64,000 nucleotides of DNA, taken from assembly GCA_963752325.1 (NCBI GenBank), contig CAVVXU010000010.1, positions 186,001-250,000 of the forward strand. The letters run 5' to 3'. The position numbers and the translations under genes are program-made. This DNA is from CAVTJL01 sp963752325 (GTDB taxonomy: Bacteria > Pseudomonadota > Alphaproteobacteria > Geminicoccales > Geminicoccaceae). This document shows positions 30,218 to 38,937 of the stretch, piece by piece. How positions within the stretch are numbered: position 1 is the first letter of the stretch; each line of letters starts with the position of its first letter. The notes under the pieces are model-generated. The model saw only the letters and a program-made list of their open reading frames with translations. It was not told where the DNA came from and made no database searches.

Positions 30218-31269
30218 CAACCACGAACCTTCTCATCGCGCGCCGCGAGCGAGGGCATCGGGTCGATGGGCTCACCGCTTCGCCGCAACTCCATGTAAAG
30301 CCGACTGCTTCCGCCGCCCTCTACCGTCATCAGCCCCACCGGCTGACCGCGTCGTACCACTTGCCCGACCCGGACGTCGAGCCGCGACATGCCGGAGAGC
30401 AACGTATGATATCCGTCGGCGTGCTGGATGATCAAGAGCAGCCCGAAGCTTCGGAAGGTTGCGGCGAACACCACCCGCCCGCCGCAGGGTGCCTGGACGG
30501 GCCCACTCGCGTCGACGCGGAAGGCGAGGCCCCTGCTGCGCAGGCCCCGCTCGGGATCGCCGAACCGCTCGACCAGCGCGCCGTCCACAGGAAGTGCCAG
30601 AGGCTCCCGGGCCGGTGACGAGACGGCGGCAGCGTCGTCGGCCGGTTCCATCGCGAAGGCGGCGGGCACCGCCTCGACGTCGCCCGCGGCACGGGCGCCG
30701 TCGGCCGGCTCGATCACAGCCTCGGGAGGCGGTGCCTGCTCGCGCTCCAGGGCCAGCCGCACCAGCACGCGCTCGAGGCCGAGGCCGTCGACCCCGCTCG
30801 CTCCGAGCGCTTCCCGCGCCGCGCGCGCCCGGGCCTCGAACTGCGCCGCGCGACGCAGGGCCAGCCGCCAGCGCCGGGCGAGCTGGGCCGCCATGGCCTC
30901 GGCCCGTGCCTCGCGCAGGTCGCCGCCGGCACGCTCGCGGGCGCCGGATCGTGCGACATCGAGATAGGTCAGGACGGCAGCGCCGGCGATCAGCCCGGCA
31001 CGGCGCGCCACCGCGGTCGGCAGGGGCGCCCTGGCGGAGGGTGTTTGCGCCGCCGGCACCTCCGGTGCCAGCGCCGCAGCGAGGCTCATGGCCCAGGCGG
31101 CGGTGGGCGCCCTCACCATGCCGGCTACCACCATCTCGGGCGCCAGCACCGGCCCGAGCCCGGCCGGACGTTCCGCCGCCAGCGCCATGCCGGGCAGCAT
31201 CGATGCCGCCAGCACCGCGGGAACAAGCCGCTGCCTCAGGGAGACCGACGCCCGTTCCCCCACCTGCAT
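30217..31269 (-). CDS. EnvC-like murein hydrolase activator with degenerate LytM domain
   Basis: This 350-residue protein begins with a signal peptide (LVPAVLAASMLPGMALA), has a helical Ala/Arg-rich middle (about 120-200) and ends in an M23/LytM-type domain (GGRVVFAATFRSFGLLLIIQ, TLLSGMSRLDVRVGQVVRRG). The usual catalytic His residues are changed: the HG motif reads HA and the LHFE motif reads LYME. It should therefore be a non-catalytic activator of amidases, as EnvC is in E. coli. Gene order gpmI, envC, ctpA on one strand is common in alphaproteobacteria. Its start lies 5 bases past the gpmI stop. Confidence 0.82.
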
Positions 31270-31274
31270 GCGCC

Positions 31275-32831
31275 TCACTCGGCCATGAGGGACCGGCCCG
31301 TCATCTCGGCGGGCTGCGGCACGCCGAGAAGCGCCAGCAATGTCGGCGCCACGTCGGCGAGGCGGCCGTCGCGCAGCCGCGCCCCGGGCGGGCCGCCGAC
31401 CAGCATGCAGGGCACGGGGCTCAGGGTGTGCGCCGTGTGGGGGACACCGGTCGCCGGATCGCGCATGATCTCGCAATTGCCGTGGTCGGCGGTGATCAGG
31501 AGACGGCCGCCCGCGGCCAGCACCGCATCGACCACGCGGCCGAGACAGCCATCGACCGTCTCCACGGCGGCGATCGCCGCCTCGAGGCTGCCCGTGTGCC
31601 CGACCATGTCGGGATTGGCGAAGTTGATCAGCACGAAGTCGGGATGAAGGCTGCCCACGGCCTCCACCAGCCGGTCCGCCAGCGGCTCGGCCGACATCGA
31701 GGGCTGGAGATCGTAGGTGGCGACCTTGGGCGAGGGCACGAGGATCCGCTCCTCGCCCGGATATTGCCGCTCCTCGCCGCCGTTGAAGAAAAAGGTGACG
31801 TGCGGGTACTTTTCCGATTCGGCCATCCTGAGCTGGGTGAGACCCGCCTCGGCCACCACCTCGCCCATCAGCCGCGTCAGGGGCGCCGGCGGAAAGAGCG
31901 TCACGAGACGCTCGTCGAGCTCGCGCGAGTAGCTGGTCATGCCGGCGGCGAGAGCCAGACGTGGCAGCTTGCCGCGGTCGAAGCCGTCGAAGCCCGGATC
32001 GACCAGCGCCGTCATGATCTCGCGCACGCGGTCGGCGCGGAAGTTGGCGCTGAGCACCGCATCGCCGTCGGCCATGCCGGCATAGGCACCAATGACGCGT
32101 GGCTCGACGAACTCGTCGCCGGCGCCGGCCTCGTAGGACGCACGGACGGCGGCCAGGGCGTCGTCGGCGCGGGGGGCCGAGGCGCGGACGATGGCCTCCC
32201 AGGCGCGCTGGACCCGCTCCCATCGCTTGTCGCGGTCCATCGCGTAGTAGCGGCCCGTGACCGTGCCGACGACGGCCCCGCAGGCCTCCAGCGCCGGCAG
32301 GACGGTCTCGAGATAGCCCGCGGCCGAGCGCGGCGGCGTGTCGCGCCCGTCGAGGAAGGCGTGCAGCACCACCTCGAGCCCGGCCTGCCGGAGCAGCCCC
32401 GCCAGGGCCACGATGTGGGTCTGATGCGCGTGCACGCCGCCCGGCGAGACGAGGCCCAGCAGATGGACGCGGCCGCTGCCGGCTCGCGCCCCCTCCACCA
32501 GCCGGCGGAAGCCCTCGAGGCGGCCGAGATCGCCGGTCTCGACGGCGGTGTCGATCCGCGGCAGCTCCTGCATCACGACGCGGCCCGCACCGAGATTCAT
32601 GTGGCCGACCTCGGAATTGCCGAACTGGCCGTCGGGCAGGCCGACCTCGTGGCCGTCCGTCCTGAGAAAGCAGCGGGGCGAGCTGGACCAGAGGCGGTCG
32701 AACACCGGCGTGCGGGCGAGTGCCGGGGCGTTGAAGTCGCGCTCCTCCCGATAGCCCCAGCCGTCGAGCACGCAGAGCACGACGGGCCGGTGCGCCGATC
32801 GGGTGGCAGCGCTCGATGGGGCAGCGGTCAT
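31275..32831 (-). CDS. gpmI: 2,3-bisphosphoglycerate-independent phosphoglycerate mutase
   Basis: This 518-residue protein interconverts 3- and 2-phosphoglycerate in glycolysis. It shows PVVLCVLDGWGYRE with the first metal Asp, and the phosphoserine loop FGNSEVGHMNLGAGRVV. Further blocks are HLLGLVSPGGVHAHQTHI, FLDGRDTPPRSA, GRYYAMDRDKRW, NFANPDMVGHTG and LITADHGNCE, which carry the second metal-binding His/Asp set. Length and blocks are standard. The frame is intact. It is the first gene of the gpmI-envC-ctpA group on this strand. Confidence 0.95.
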   Translation of the reverse strand: MTAAPSSAATRSAHRPVVLCVLDGWGYREERDFNAPALARTPVFDRLWSSSPRCFLRTDGHEVGLPDGQFGNSEVGHMNLGAGRVVMQELPRIDTAVETGDLGRLEGFRRLVEGARAGSGRVHLLGLVSPGGVHAHQTHIVALAGLLRQAGLEVVLHAFLDGRDTPPRSAAGYLETVLPALEACGAVVGTVTGRYYAMDRDKRWERVQRAWEAIVRASAPRADDALAAVRASYEAGAGDEFVEPRVIGAYAGMADGDAVLSANFRADRVREIMTALVDPGFDGFDRGKLPRLALAAGMTSYSRELDERLVTLFPPAPLTRLMGEVVAEAGLTQLRMAESEKYPHVTFFFNGGEERQYPGEERILVPSPKVATYDLQPSMSAEPLADRLVEAVGSLHPDFVLINFANPDMVGHTGSLEAAIAAVETVDGCLGRVVDAVLAAGGRLLITADHGNCEIMRDPATGVPHTAHTLSPVPCMLVGGPPGARLRDGRLADVAPTLLALLGVPQPAEMTGRSLMAE

Positions 32832-33072
32832 CGGCTCATCCCAGTCGCATGAGGCCTGGAGCGGCGTCCCTCATGGGCGGCCACCGGAAGCCCGGAGAAG
32901 AGAGGCTCCTCCCCGCTTCTCCAGCGCCCCCGGATCCTCGCGCCATCGTCCCCAAGAAAGGGTTAACGAAGGACCTCGGCGCCCCGATGCGCGACCGGGT
33001 CGAGGCTCCGCACCGAGCCCGCCGGGATCGGGGCGGGCCCGACGTCGGGCCGGCAGAGAGGCCGGCTGGAGG

Positions 33073-34998
33073 CTATTTGTCGCCCGTGACCGCCTTCCAG
33101 AAGCTCGAGAAGCTCGAGTAGCTCGGCACGCCGCCGCTCGATGCCGCTCCCGGCACCGTGGCGGCCTTGGCCGCAGGTGCCGGATCCGCCACAACCGGCG
33201 CAGCCGTGCTGGTCGCGGGAGCCACGGTGGTCGTCTCCGCCGCCGGCGTCGCTGCCGGGGTGCCACCGGTCATGGCCTTCCAGAAGCTGCCGAAGCTGTC
33301 GTAGGAGGGCGCGCCGCCGCTCGGAGCAGCGGCCGGTGCCGCTGCCGGCGGGGAGGACAGCCGCGCCGTGACGGCCGCCGGCTTCTCGACCTCGGAGGAC
33401 TGCTTGGGCGTGAGGCTCCTGGGCTCGTTGCCCGAGGGCACGGTCGGCGAGGTGATGACCGCGGGCTCCTTGGGGACCGGGGCCGGGATCGTGGCGTTGA
33501 TCGCGGCCGGCGCGTCCGTCTGGTCTGCGGGCGGCGCTCCGGCCGAGGCACCGCGCAGCGGTTGCGGCTCGCTCAGCGGTGCCCGGATCTGCTTCGACTT
33601 CTCGTCGATGCGGGCCGGCGTCTGGACGGCGGCGGGGCTGCGGTTGACGTCGATGCTCTCGCGCGGCGCCGAGATGTCGAGCGTCGAGAGCAGTGTGCCG
33701 TCGACGCCGAGAATGCGGTAGACGGCGAAGCGCTCGGCATATTGCGCCGTGACGAAGTCGACCCGTGCCAGGAACAGCTCGTTCTCCGAATCGAGGAGGT
33801 CGAGGAGCGAGCGCTGGCCGATGTCGAACTGCGAGGCGTAGGCGTCACGCGTGCGCCGCTGCGCCTCGGCGCGGCTGCGCAGCGCCACGGTCCGGGCCTT
33901 GGCCGTCTCGTAGGAGTTCCACGAGGTCCGGGCATCCTCCTCGGCCTTTAGGCGCGCCTTCATCAGGCTGGCGCGCGACTCGTTGAGGCGATGGAAGGCC
34001 TCGCGCTCGCGGGCGATGTCGGCGCCGCCGCGGAAGAGGTTGTAGCGCAGCACGAGCAGCGCCGAGGCGCTGCTGTCGGACCCGTCCTGACCGTCGATGT
34101 TGCGGTCGCCCATCGCTGAAAGCTCGGCGTCGACCTTCGGATAGAAGCCCGAGCGCGAGCCCTTGAGCTGGGCTGCAGCGGCGTCGACGTCGCTCGCGGC
34201 GATCAGGACCGTCGGGTTGGAGACGGAGGCCGTCTGGGCCGCGCTCTCCCGGCCGTCCGGCAGCGCGCCGACCGGCGGCGGCGAGGAGCCGAGATTCGTG
34301 GGCGGCTCGCCGACCACGCGCTGGTAGGTGGCCATGGCGTCCTGATGGGTCCCCCGGGCGAGCTCGAGCGAGGCCTGGGCCTCGGCGGCGCGCGCCTCGG
34401 TCTGACGGACATCGGCGATGCTGCCGCGCCCGTTGTGCTCGAGATCGCCGACCTGCTTCAGGATGCGATTTTGCGTCCCGAGATTCTCCTCGCTCAGCCG
34501 CACGATCTCCCCGGTACGGAGCACATCCAGATGGGCCCGCACGGCATCGACCGCGACGAACTCGGACGCCTCGCCCACGCGATAGGAGGCGCTGTCCTGG
34601 CGGGCCCTCTGGCGCTCGACCTCGCTCTGGGTGGCATAGCCGTCGAAGAGCATCTGGCTCAGCTTGAGCTCGCTCTCGAAACGGGTCTGCTGAGCCGTGT
34701 TGGTGCTGCCCGGCCCGCGCTGACGGGTATTGGCGTTGTTGGTGATCTCGGGCCCGATGGCACCGCGGAAGTCGAGGGACGGCAAATAGCCTGCCTCTGC
34801 CTGACGCAGCTCCTGATCGACCGCGCGTCGATCGTCCTGCACCACGCCGACATCCGGATTGGTGGTCAGCGCAGCGCGCACGCTGTCCTCGATCGAGCCG
34901 GCCAATGCCGGCGTCCCCGCCGCCGTGAGACAGGTCGAGGCGAGCAACGATCCGATCAACCAACCGGAGAGGCGATGCCGAAAGTGATGGGTGTGCAT
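33073..34998 (-). CDS. TolC-family outer-membrane channel with repeated C-terminal motif
   Basis: This 641-residue protein has a signal peptide (LIGSLLASTCLTAAGTPALA) and a TolC core (SIEDSVRAALTTNPDVGVVQ, LRQAEAGYLPSLDFRG, DLLDSENELFLARVDFVTAQ, YAERFAVYRILGVDGTLL). It is the outer-membrane part of the type I secretion system whose ATPase and adaptor genes are divergent from it. A low-complexity extension of about 160 residues follows the core and ends with two copies of a PSYxSFxSFWKAxTG motif (about 33260-33310 and 33076-33135). A standard TolC is about 450-500 residues. The ATG at 34998 starts the signal peptide. Confidence 0.87.
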   Translation of the reverse strand: MHTHHFRHRLSGWLIGSLLASTCLTAAGTPALAGSIEDSVRAALTTNPDVGVVQDDRRAVDQELRQAEAGYLPSLDFRGAIGPEITNNANTRQRGPGSTNTAQQTRFESELKLSQMLFDGYATQSEVERQRARQDSASYRVGEASEFVAVDAVRAHLDVLRTGEIVRLSEENLGTQNRILKQVGDLEHNGRGSIADVRQTEARAAEAQASLELARGTHQDAMATYQRVVGEPPTNLGSSPPPVGALPDGRESAAQTASVSNPTVLIAASDVDAAAAQLKGSRSGFYPKVDAELSAMGDRNIDGQDGSDSSASALLVLRYNLFRGGADIAREREAFHRLNESRASLMKARLKAEEDARTSWNSYETAKARTVALRSRAEAQRRTRDAYASQFDIGQRSLLDLLDSENELFLARVDFVTAQYAERFAVYRILGVDGTLLSTLDISAPRESIDVNRSPAAVQTPARIDEKSKQIRAPLSEPQPLRGASAGAPPADQTDAPAAINATIPAPVPKEPAVITSPTVPSGNEPRSLTPKQSSEVEKPAAVTARLSSPPAAAPAAAPSGGAPSYDSFGSFWKAMTGGTPAATPAAETTTVAPATSTAAPVVADPAPAAKAATVPGAASSGGVPSYSSFSSFWKAVTGDK

Positions 34999-35311
34999 GC
35001 GGTCTTTGCCAATTCGTTGCAAGGTCGGCAAAAAGCCTTGGAAATCAATCAAAAGCCAAAACGGTGATAGGGCCTGGGTGGAGGGGGCGTCAAATGCCGA
35101 GGCCTCGCCAGAGCCCAACCGGGAGCCTGCCTGCAACTCGGTGCAATGTCGAGAGAAACGGGTATAAACTCCGCCCCGTCGCGGGACGATTGGGGCTGCG
35201 TTCATGGGCTGGCGTTAAGGTCTCCCCCGGCTTGTGGTCCGAATACCACACCGGGGCTCGCCAGCCGGCCCGGCCTCAGCTAGCCAACGGCCCGCATTGG
35301 GAGCTTGGGGA
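34999..35311. promoter_or_regulatory. Divergent intergenic region of the type I secretion genes
   Basis: These 313 bases separate tolC (leftward) from the ABC exporter gene (rightward). The stretch 35010-35065 is visibly AT-richer than the surroundings and includes runs of A. A -10-like TATAAA lies at 35163-35168 in the rightward direction, with a poor -35 (GTGCAA at 35142-35147). No repeat, terminator or small gene was recognised. Confidence 0.4.
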
Positions 35312-37561
35312 ATGAGCGAAGCGAAGGGCGGCACGGCCGACCCCACGGACGCCGCCGAGGACCGCGCGACACCAGCAGCGGAAGGGCGTGCCGTGCAGGC
35401 CACGGGCACGTCGCTGCCGTCATGGACGATACGGCGGCCCGACAACATCATCGACGACCCGCTCTTGGGCTGCCTCGTCGCCCTCACCCATCTGCTCGAG
35501 CGCCCCTGCTCGGCCCAGGCGCTGACCGCGGGCCTGCCCTTGATCGACGGCGTCCTGACCCCTGAGCTCTTTCCCCGGGCCGCGAGCCGCGCCGGGCTCA
35601 GCGCCCGGCTGCTGCGCCGCTCGCTCGGCGAGGCTCACGATCTCGTCCTGCCCTGCGTGCTGCTGCTGCGCGACCGGCGCGCCTGCGTCCTCGTGCGCCG
35701 CACGGAGGGCGGGCGCTGCATCGTCATCCTGCCCGAGACCGGGCGGGGCACGCACGAGATGGACGAGGAGGAGCTGGCCCGTCAGTACGAAGGCTACGCC
35801 TTCTTCGCCAAGCCCGAGGTCGGCTTTGCGCAGCGCGAGCGCGAGCTGAAGGACGAGCGCAGCGGCCACTGGTTCTGGTCGACCATGCTGCGCCAGTGGC
35901 CGATCTACGCCGAGGTGCTGATCGCCGCCTTCGTCATCAACTGCTTCGCGCTCGCGAGCCCGCTCTTCGTGATGAACGTCTACGATCGGGTCGTCCCCAA
36001 CAACGCGACCTCGACGCTCTGGGTCCTGGCGGTGGGCGTGCTCATCGTCTTCCTCTTCGACTTCCTCCTGAAGTCGCTCAGGGGCTACTTCGTCGACAGC
36101 GCCGGCCGCATCGCCGACATCAAGCTCGCCAGCATCCTCTTCGAGCAGGTCATGGGCATCCGCATGGCGGCCCGGCCGCGCTCCGCCGGCGCCTTCGCGG
36201 CACATCTGCGCGAGTTCGAGAGCCTCCGGGACTTTTTCGCCTCCGCCACGATCACGACGCTGGTCGATCTGCCCTTCATCGCCCTGTTCATCGTGATCGT
36301 CTGGCTGATCGGCGGGCCGCTCGCGATCGTGCCGACGGCCGCCGTGCCCATCGTGATCGGCATCGGCGTGCTCTTCCAGTGGCCGCTCAACCATCTCGTG
36401 CGCCGCACCTTCAAGGAGGCGGCTCAGAAGCACGGCGTGCTGGTCGAGGCGATCAACGGCCTCGAGACGGTAAAAAGCATCGGTGCCGAGGGCCGCATGC
36501 AGCGCGCCTGGGAGGGCTTCGTCGGCGCCGCCGCGGATTCAGCCCACAAGAGCCGGCTGCTTTCCGCCGTCACCGTCAATCTCGCGGGCTCGGCCGCCAA
36601 CTTCGTCTACGTCACCGTCGTGATCGTCGGCGTCTATCGGATCGGCGACGGGCTCCTGACCACGGGCGGCCTCGTCGCCTGCACGATCCTCTCGGGACGG
36701 GCGATGGCGCCGCTGGGTCAGGTGGCCTCGCTCCTCACCCGCTTCCACCAGTCCAAGATGGCGCTCGAGACCCTGGACGGCGTGATGCGCCTGCCGGTCG
36801 AGCGGCCGGCCGACAAGGCCTTCGTGCATCGGCCCGACATCAGGGGCGCCATCGAATTCAAGAGCGTCACCTTCACCTATGCGGGCCAGAAGCTGCCGGC
36901 GCTGGCCGATGTCAGCTTCCGCGTGGCGCCGGGCGAGCGGGTGGGGCTGATCGGCCGCATCGGCTCGGGCAAGACGACGGTCGAGAAGCTCGTCCTGGGC
37001 CTCTACGAGCCCGACAAGGGTGCGGTTCTGATCGACGGCACCGACGTCCGTCAGCTCGACCCCGCCGACGTCAGGCGCAACATCGGCTGCGTGCCGCAGG
37101 ACGTCTTTCTGTTTCACGGCACGATGCGCGAGAACATCACGATGGGAGCGCCCTTCGCCGACGACGCGGCGGTGCTGCGCGCGGCGGCGGTGGCCGGCGT
37201 CGAGGACTTCGTCACGCGCCACCCGATGGGTTACGAGCTCAATGTCGGCGAGCGCGGCGAGGCCCTCTCGGGCGGGCAGCGGCAGGCGGTCGCGGTCGCC
37301 CGCGCCCTCCTGCTGGATCCGCCGATCCTGGTGCTCGACGAGCCCACCAGCTCGATGGACAATGGCGCCGAGGCGCGCTTCATGCAGCGGCTCGGCCGCG
37401 AGCTGGTCGGGCGCACGCTGATCCTCGTCACCCACCGCGCCTCGCTGCTGGCTCTGGTCGACCGGATCATCGTGATGGACGGCGGCAGGATCGTCGCCGA
37501 CGGGCCGAAGGACAAGGTCATGAAGGCGCTGGCCGCCGGCCAGATCAGGGGCGAGGCCTGA
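35312..37561 (+). CDS. Type I secretion ABC exporter with degenerate C39-like domain
   Basis: This 749-residue protein has an N-terminal peptidase-C39-like region (about 40-170) that lacks a clear catalytic Cys. It is followed by an ABC transmembrane domain (FVINCFALASPLFVMNVYDR, LKSLRGYFVDSAGRIADIKL) and an ATPase with GRIGSGKTTVEKLVLGLYEP, LSGGQRQAVAVARALLLDP and LVLDEPTSSMDNG. This is the LssB/LapB class of exporters for RTX adhesins and other large proteins. The HlyD gene starts at 37561 with a TGATG overlap. No RTX substrate was seen in the window. The ATG at 35312 is chosen as the first Met after which the family pattern begins. Confidence 0.9.
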   Translation: MSEAKGGTADPTDAAEDRATPAAEGRAVQATGTSLPSWTIRRPDNIIDDPLLGCLVALTHLLERPCSAQALTAGLPLIDGVLTPELFPRAASRAGLSARLLRRSLGEAHDLVLPCVLLLRDRRACVLVRRTEGGRCIVILPETGRGTHEMDEEELARQYEGYAFFAKPEVGFAQRERELKDERSGHWFWSTMLRQWPIYAEVLIAAFVINCFALASPLFVMNVYDRVVPNNATSTLWVLAVGVLIVFLFDFLLKSLRGYFVDSAGRIADIKLASILFEQVMGIRMAARPRSAGAFAAHLREFESLRDFFASATITTLVDLPFIALFIVIVWLIGGPLAIVPTAAVPIVIGIGVLFQWPLNHLVRRTFKEAAQKHGVLVEAINGLETVKSIGAEGRMQRAWEGFVGAAADSAHKSRLLSAVTVNLAGSAANFVYVTVVIVGVYRIGDGLLTTGGLVACTILSGRAMAPLGQVASLLTRFHQSKMALETLDGVMRLPVERPADKAFVHRPDIRGAIEFKSVTFTYAGQKLPALADVSFRVAPGERVGLIGRIGSGKTTVEKLVLGLYEPDKGAVLIDGTDVRQLDPADVRRNIGCVPQDVFLFHGTMRENITMGAPFADDAAVLRAAAVAGVEDFVTRHPMGYELNVGERGEALSGGQRQAVAVARALLLDPPILVLDEPTSSMDNGAEARFMQRLGRELVGRTLILVTHRASLLALVDRIIVMDGGRIVADGPKDKVMKALAAGQIRGEA

Positions 37562-38922
37562 TGGGCGCCCTGGTCCGCCGCTCCTCGAGCTGGGCTGCGG
37601 CCCGCGGCACCGACCGCGAGCTCGCGGGCTTCCTCACCGGCGCTGCCGGTGCCGAGAACCTCAGGCCGCGCGGGCTCAGCCACGTCATCCTGATCGCCGT
37701 CGTCCTCTTCTTCGGCGCCTTCATCGTCTGGGCCCATCTCGCGACCCTGGACGAGGTCACGCGCGGCGAGGGCAAGGTCATCCCCTCGACGCAGGTCCAG
37801 GTCATCCAGAACCTCGAGGGCGGCATCGTCGCGGCCATGCTCGTCCACGAGGGCGAGGTGGTCGAGAAGGGCCAGCCGCTCATGCGGATCGACAACATCC
37901 GTGCCGAGAGCGACTACAGGCAGCAGCGCGCCCGCTATCTGGCGGACCTGGCCGCGGTTGCACGGCTCAACGCCGAGGTCGACGACACCGCGGTGACCTT
38001 CCCGCCCGAGGTCCTGACCGAGGCCAAGGGGCTGGCCGACAGCGAGATGCAGCTCTTCCAGTCGCGGCAGGCAGCACTCCAGGACCAGCTCGACATCCTC
38101 AAGCAGCAGGCGACCCAGCGCGAGCAGGACCTCAAGGAGCTGCAGAGCAAGATCGACATCACCCAGCGCTCCTTGCAGCTTGCGAACGAGCAGCTCGAGA
38201 TCAGCAAGCCGCTCGCCGTCCAGCGGATCGTGCCCAAGACCGAGATGCTGCAGCTCGAGCGTCAGGTGAACGACCTCCAGGGCCAGCTCGATCAGGCGAA
38301 GCTCAATGTGCCGCGCGCCGAGGCGGCGCTGGAGGAGGCGCACGAGCGCATCGCCAGCACCTACAGCACCTTCCGCGCCGACGCGCTGAAGGACCTGAAC
38401 GACCGTCGCGCCGAGCTCGCCGGCCTCAAGGAGGCGGTGGCCGCCGGCCAGGACCGGGTGCGCCGCACCGAGGTGCGCTCGCCGGTCCGGGGCACCATCA
38501 AGCAGATCAACGTCAACACGATCGGCGGCGTGATCCAGCCGGGCCAGAACCTGATGGAGATCGTGCCGCTCGACGACACGCTGCTGATCGAGGCGCGCGT
38601 CCGGCCGGCCGACATCGCCTTCATCCATCCGGGGCAGCAGGCCACCGTCAAGATCACCGCCTACGACTACAGCATCTATGGCGGCCTCGACGGCAAGGTC
38701 GAGGACATCAGCGCCGACACCATCACCAACGACAAGGGCGAGAGCTTCTATCGCGTGCGCGTGCGCACCGACCGCAACCATCTGGGCACCGACAAGAAGC
38801 CCTTGGCCATCATCCCGGGCATGACCGCGCAGATCGACGTGCTGACCGGCCACAAGACGGTGCTCGACTACATCCTGAAGCCGATCCTCAAGGCGCGCGA
38901 CGAGGCGCTGAAGGAGCGCTAG
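37561..38922 (+). CDS. HlyD-family type I secretion membrane fusion protein
   Basis: This 453-residue protein has one N-terminal membrane helix (HVILIAVVLFFGAFIVWAHL), the lipoyl-like start (TRGEGKVIPSTQVQVIQNLE, GGIVAAMLVHEGEVVEKGQP), a long coiled-coil hairpin (about 125-320) and a beta-barrel end (RTEVRSPVRGTIKQINVNTI, GGLDGKVEDISADTITNDKG). It bridges the inner-membrane exporter and the TolC-like channel in the periplasm. It starts in the exporter stop. It converges with the S8 protease gene 16 bases on, where a GC-rich hairpin (38914-38939) without a T-tract is present. Confidence 0.92.
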   Translation: MGALVRRSSSWAAARGTDRELAGFLTGAAGAENLRPRGLSHVILIAVVLFFGAFIVWAHLATLDEVTRGEGKVIPSTQVQVIQNLEGGIVAAMLVHEGEVVEKGQPLMRIDNIRAESDYRQQRARYLADLAAVARLNAEVDDTAVTFPPEVLTEAKGLADSEMQLFQSRQAALQDQLDILKQQATQREQDLKELQSKIDITQRSLQLANEQLEISKPLAVQRIVPKTEMLQLERQVNDLQGQLDQAKLNVPRAEAALEEAHERIASTYSTFRADALKDLNDRRAELAGLKEAVAAGQDRVRRTEVRSPVRGTIKQINVNTIGGVIQPGQNLMEIVPLDDTLLIEARVRPADIAFIHPGQQATVKITAYDYSIYGGLDGKVEDISADTITNDKGESFYRVRVRTDRNHLGTDKKPLAIIPGMTAQIDVLTGHKTVLDYILKPILKARDEALKER

Positions 38923-38937
38923 CCCGCCGGGCGGCGC

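Noticed and set aside
32832..33072. Possible small gene between gpmI and tolC
   Set aside because: The short frames here are Arg/Pro-rich with no ribosome-binding site; the 241 bases are treated as plain intergenic DNA.
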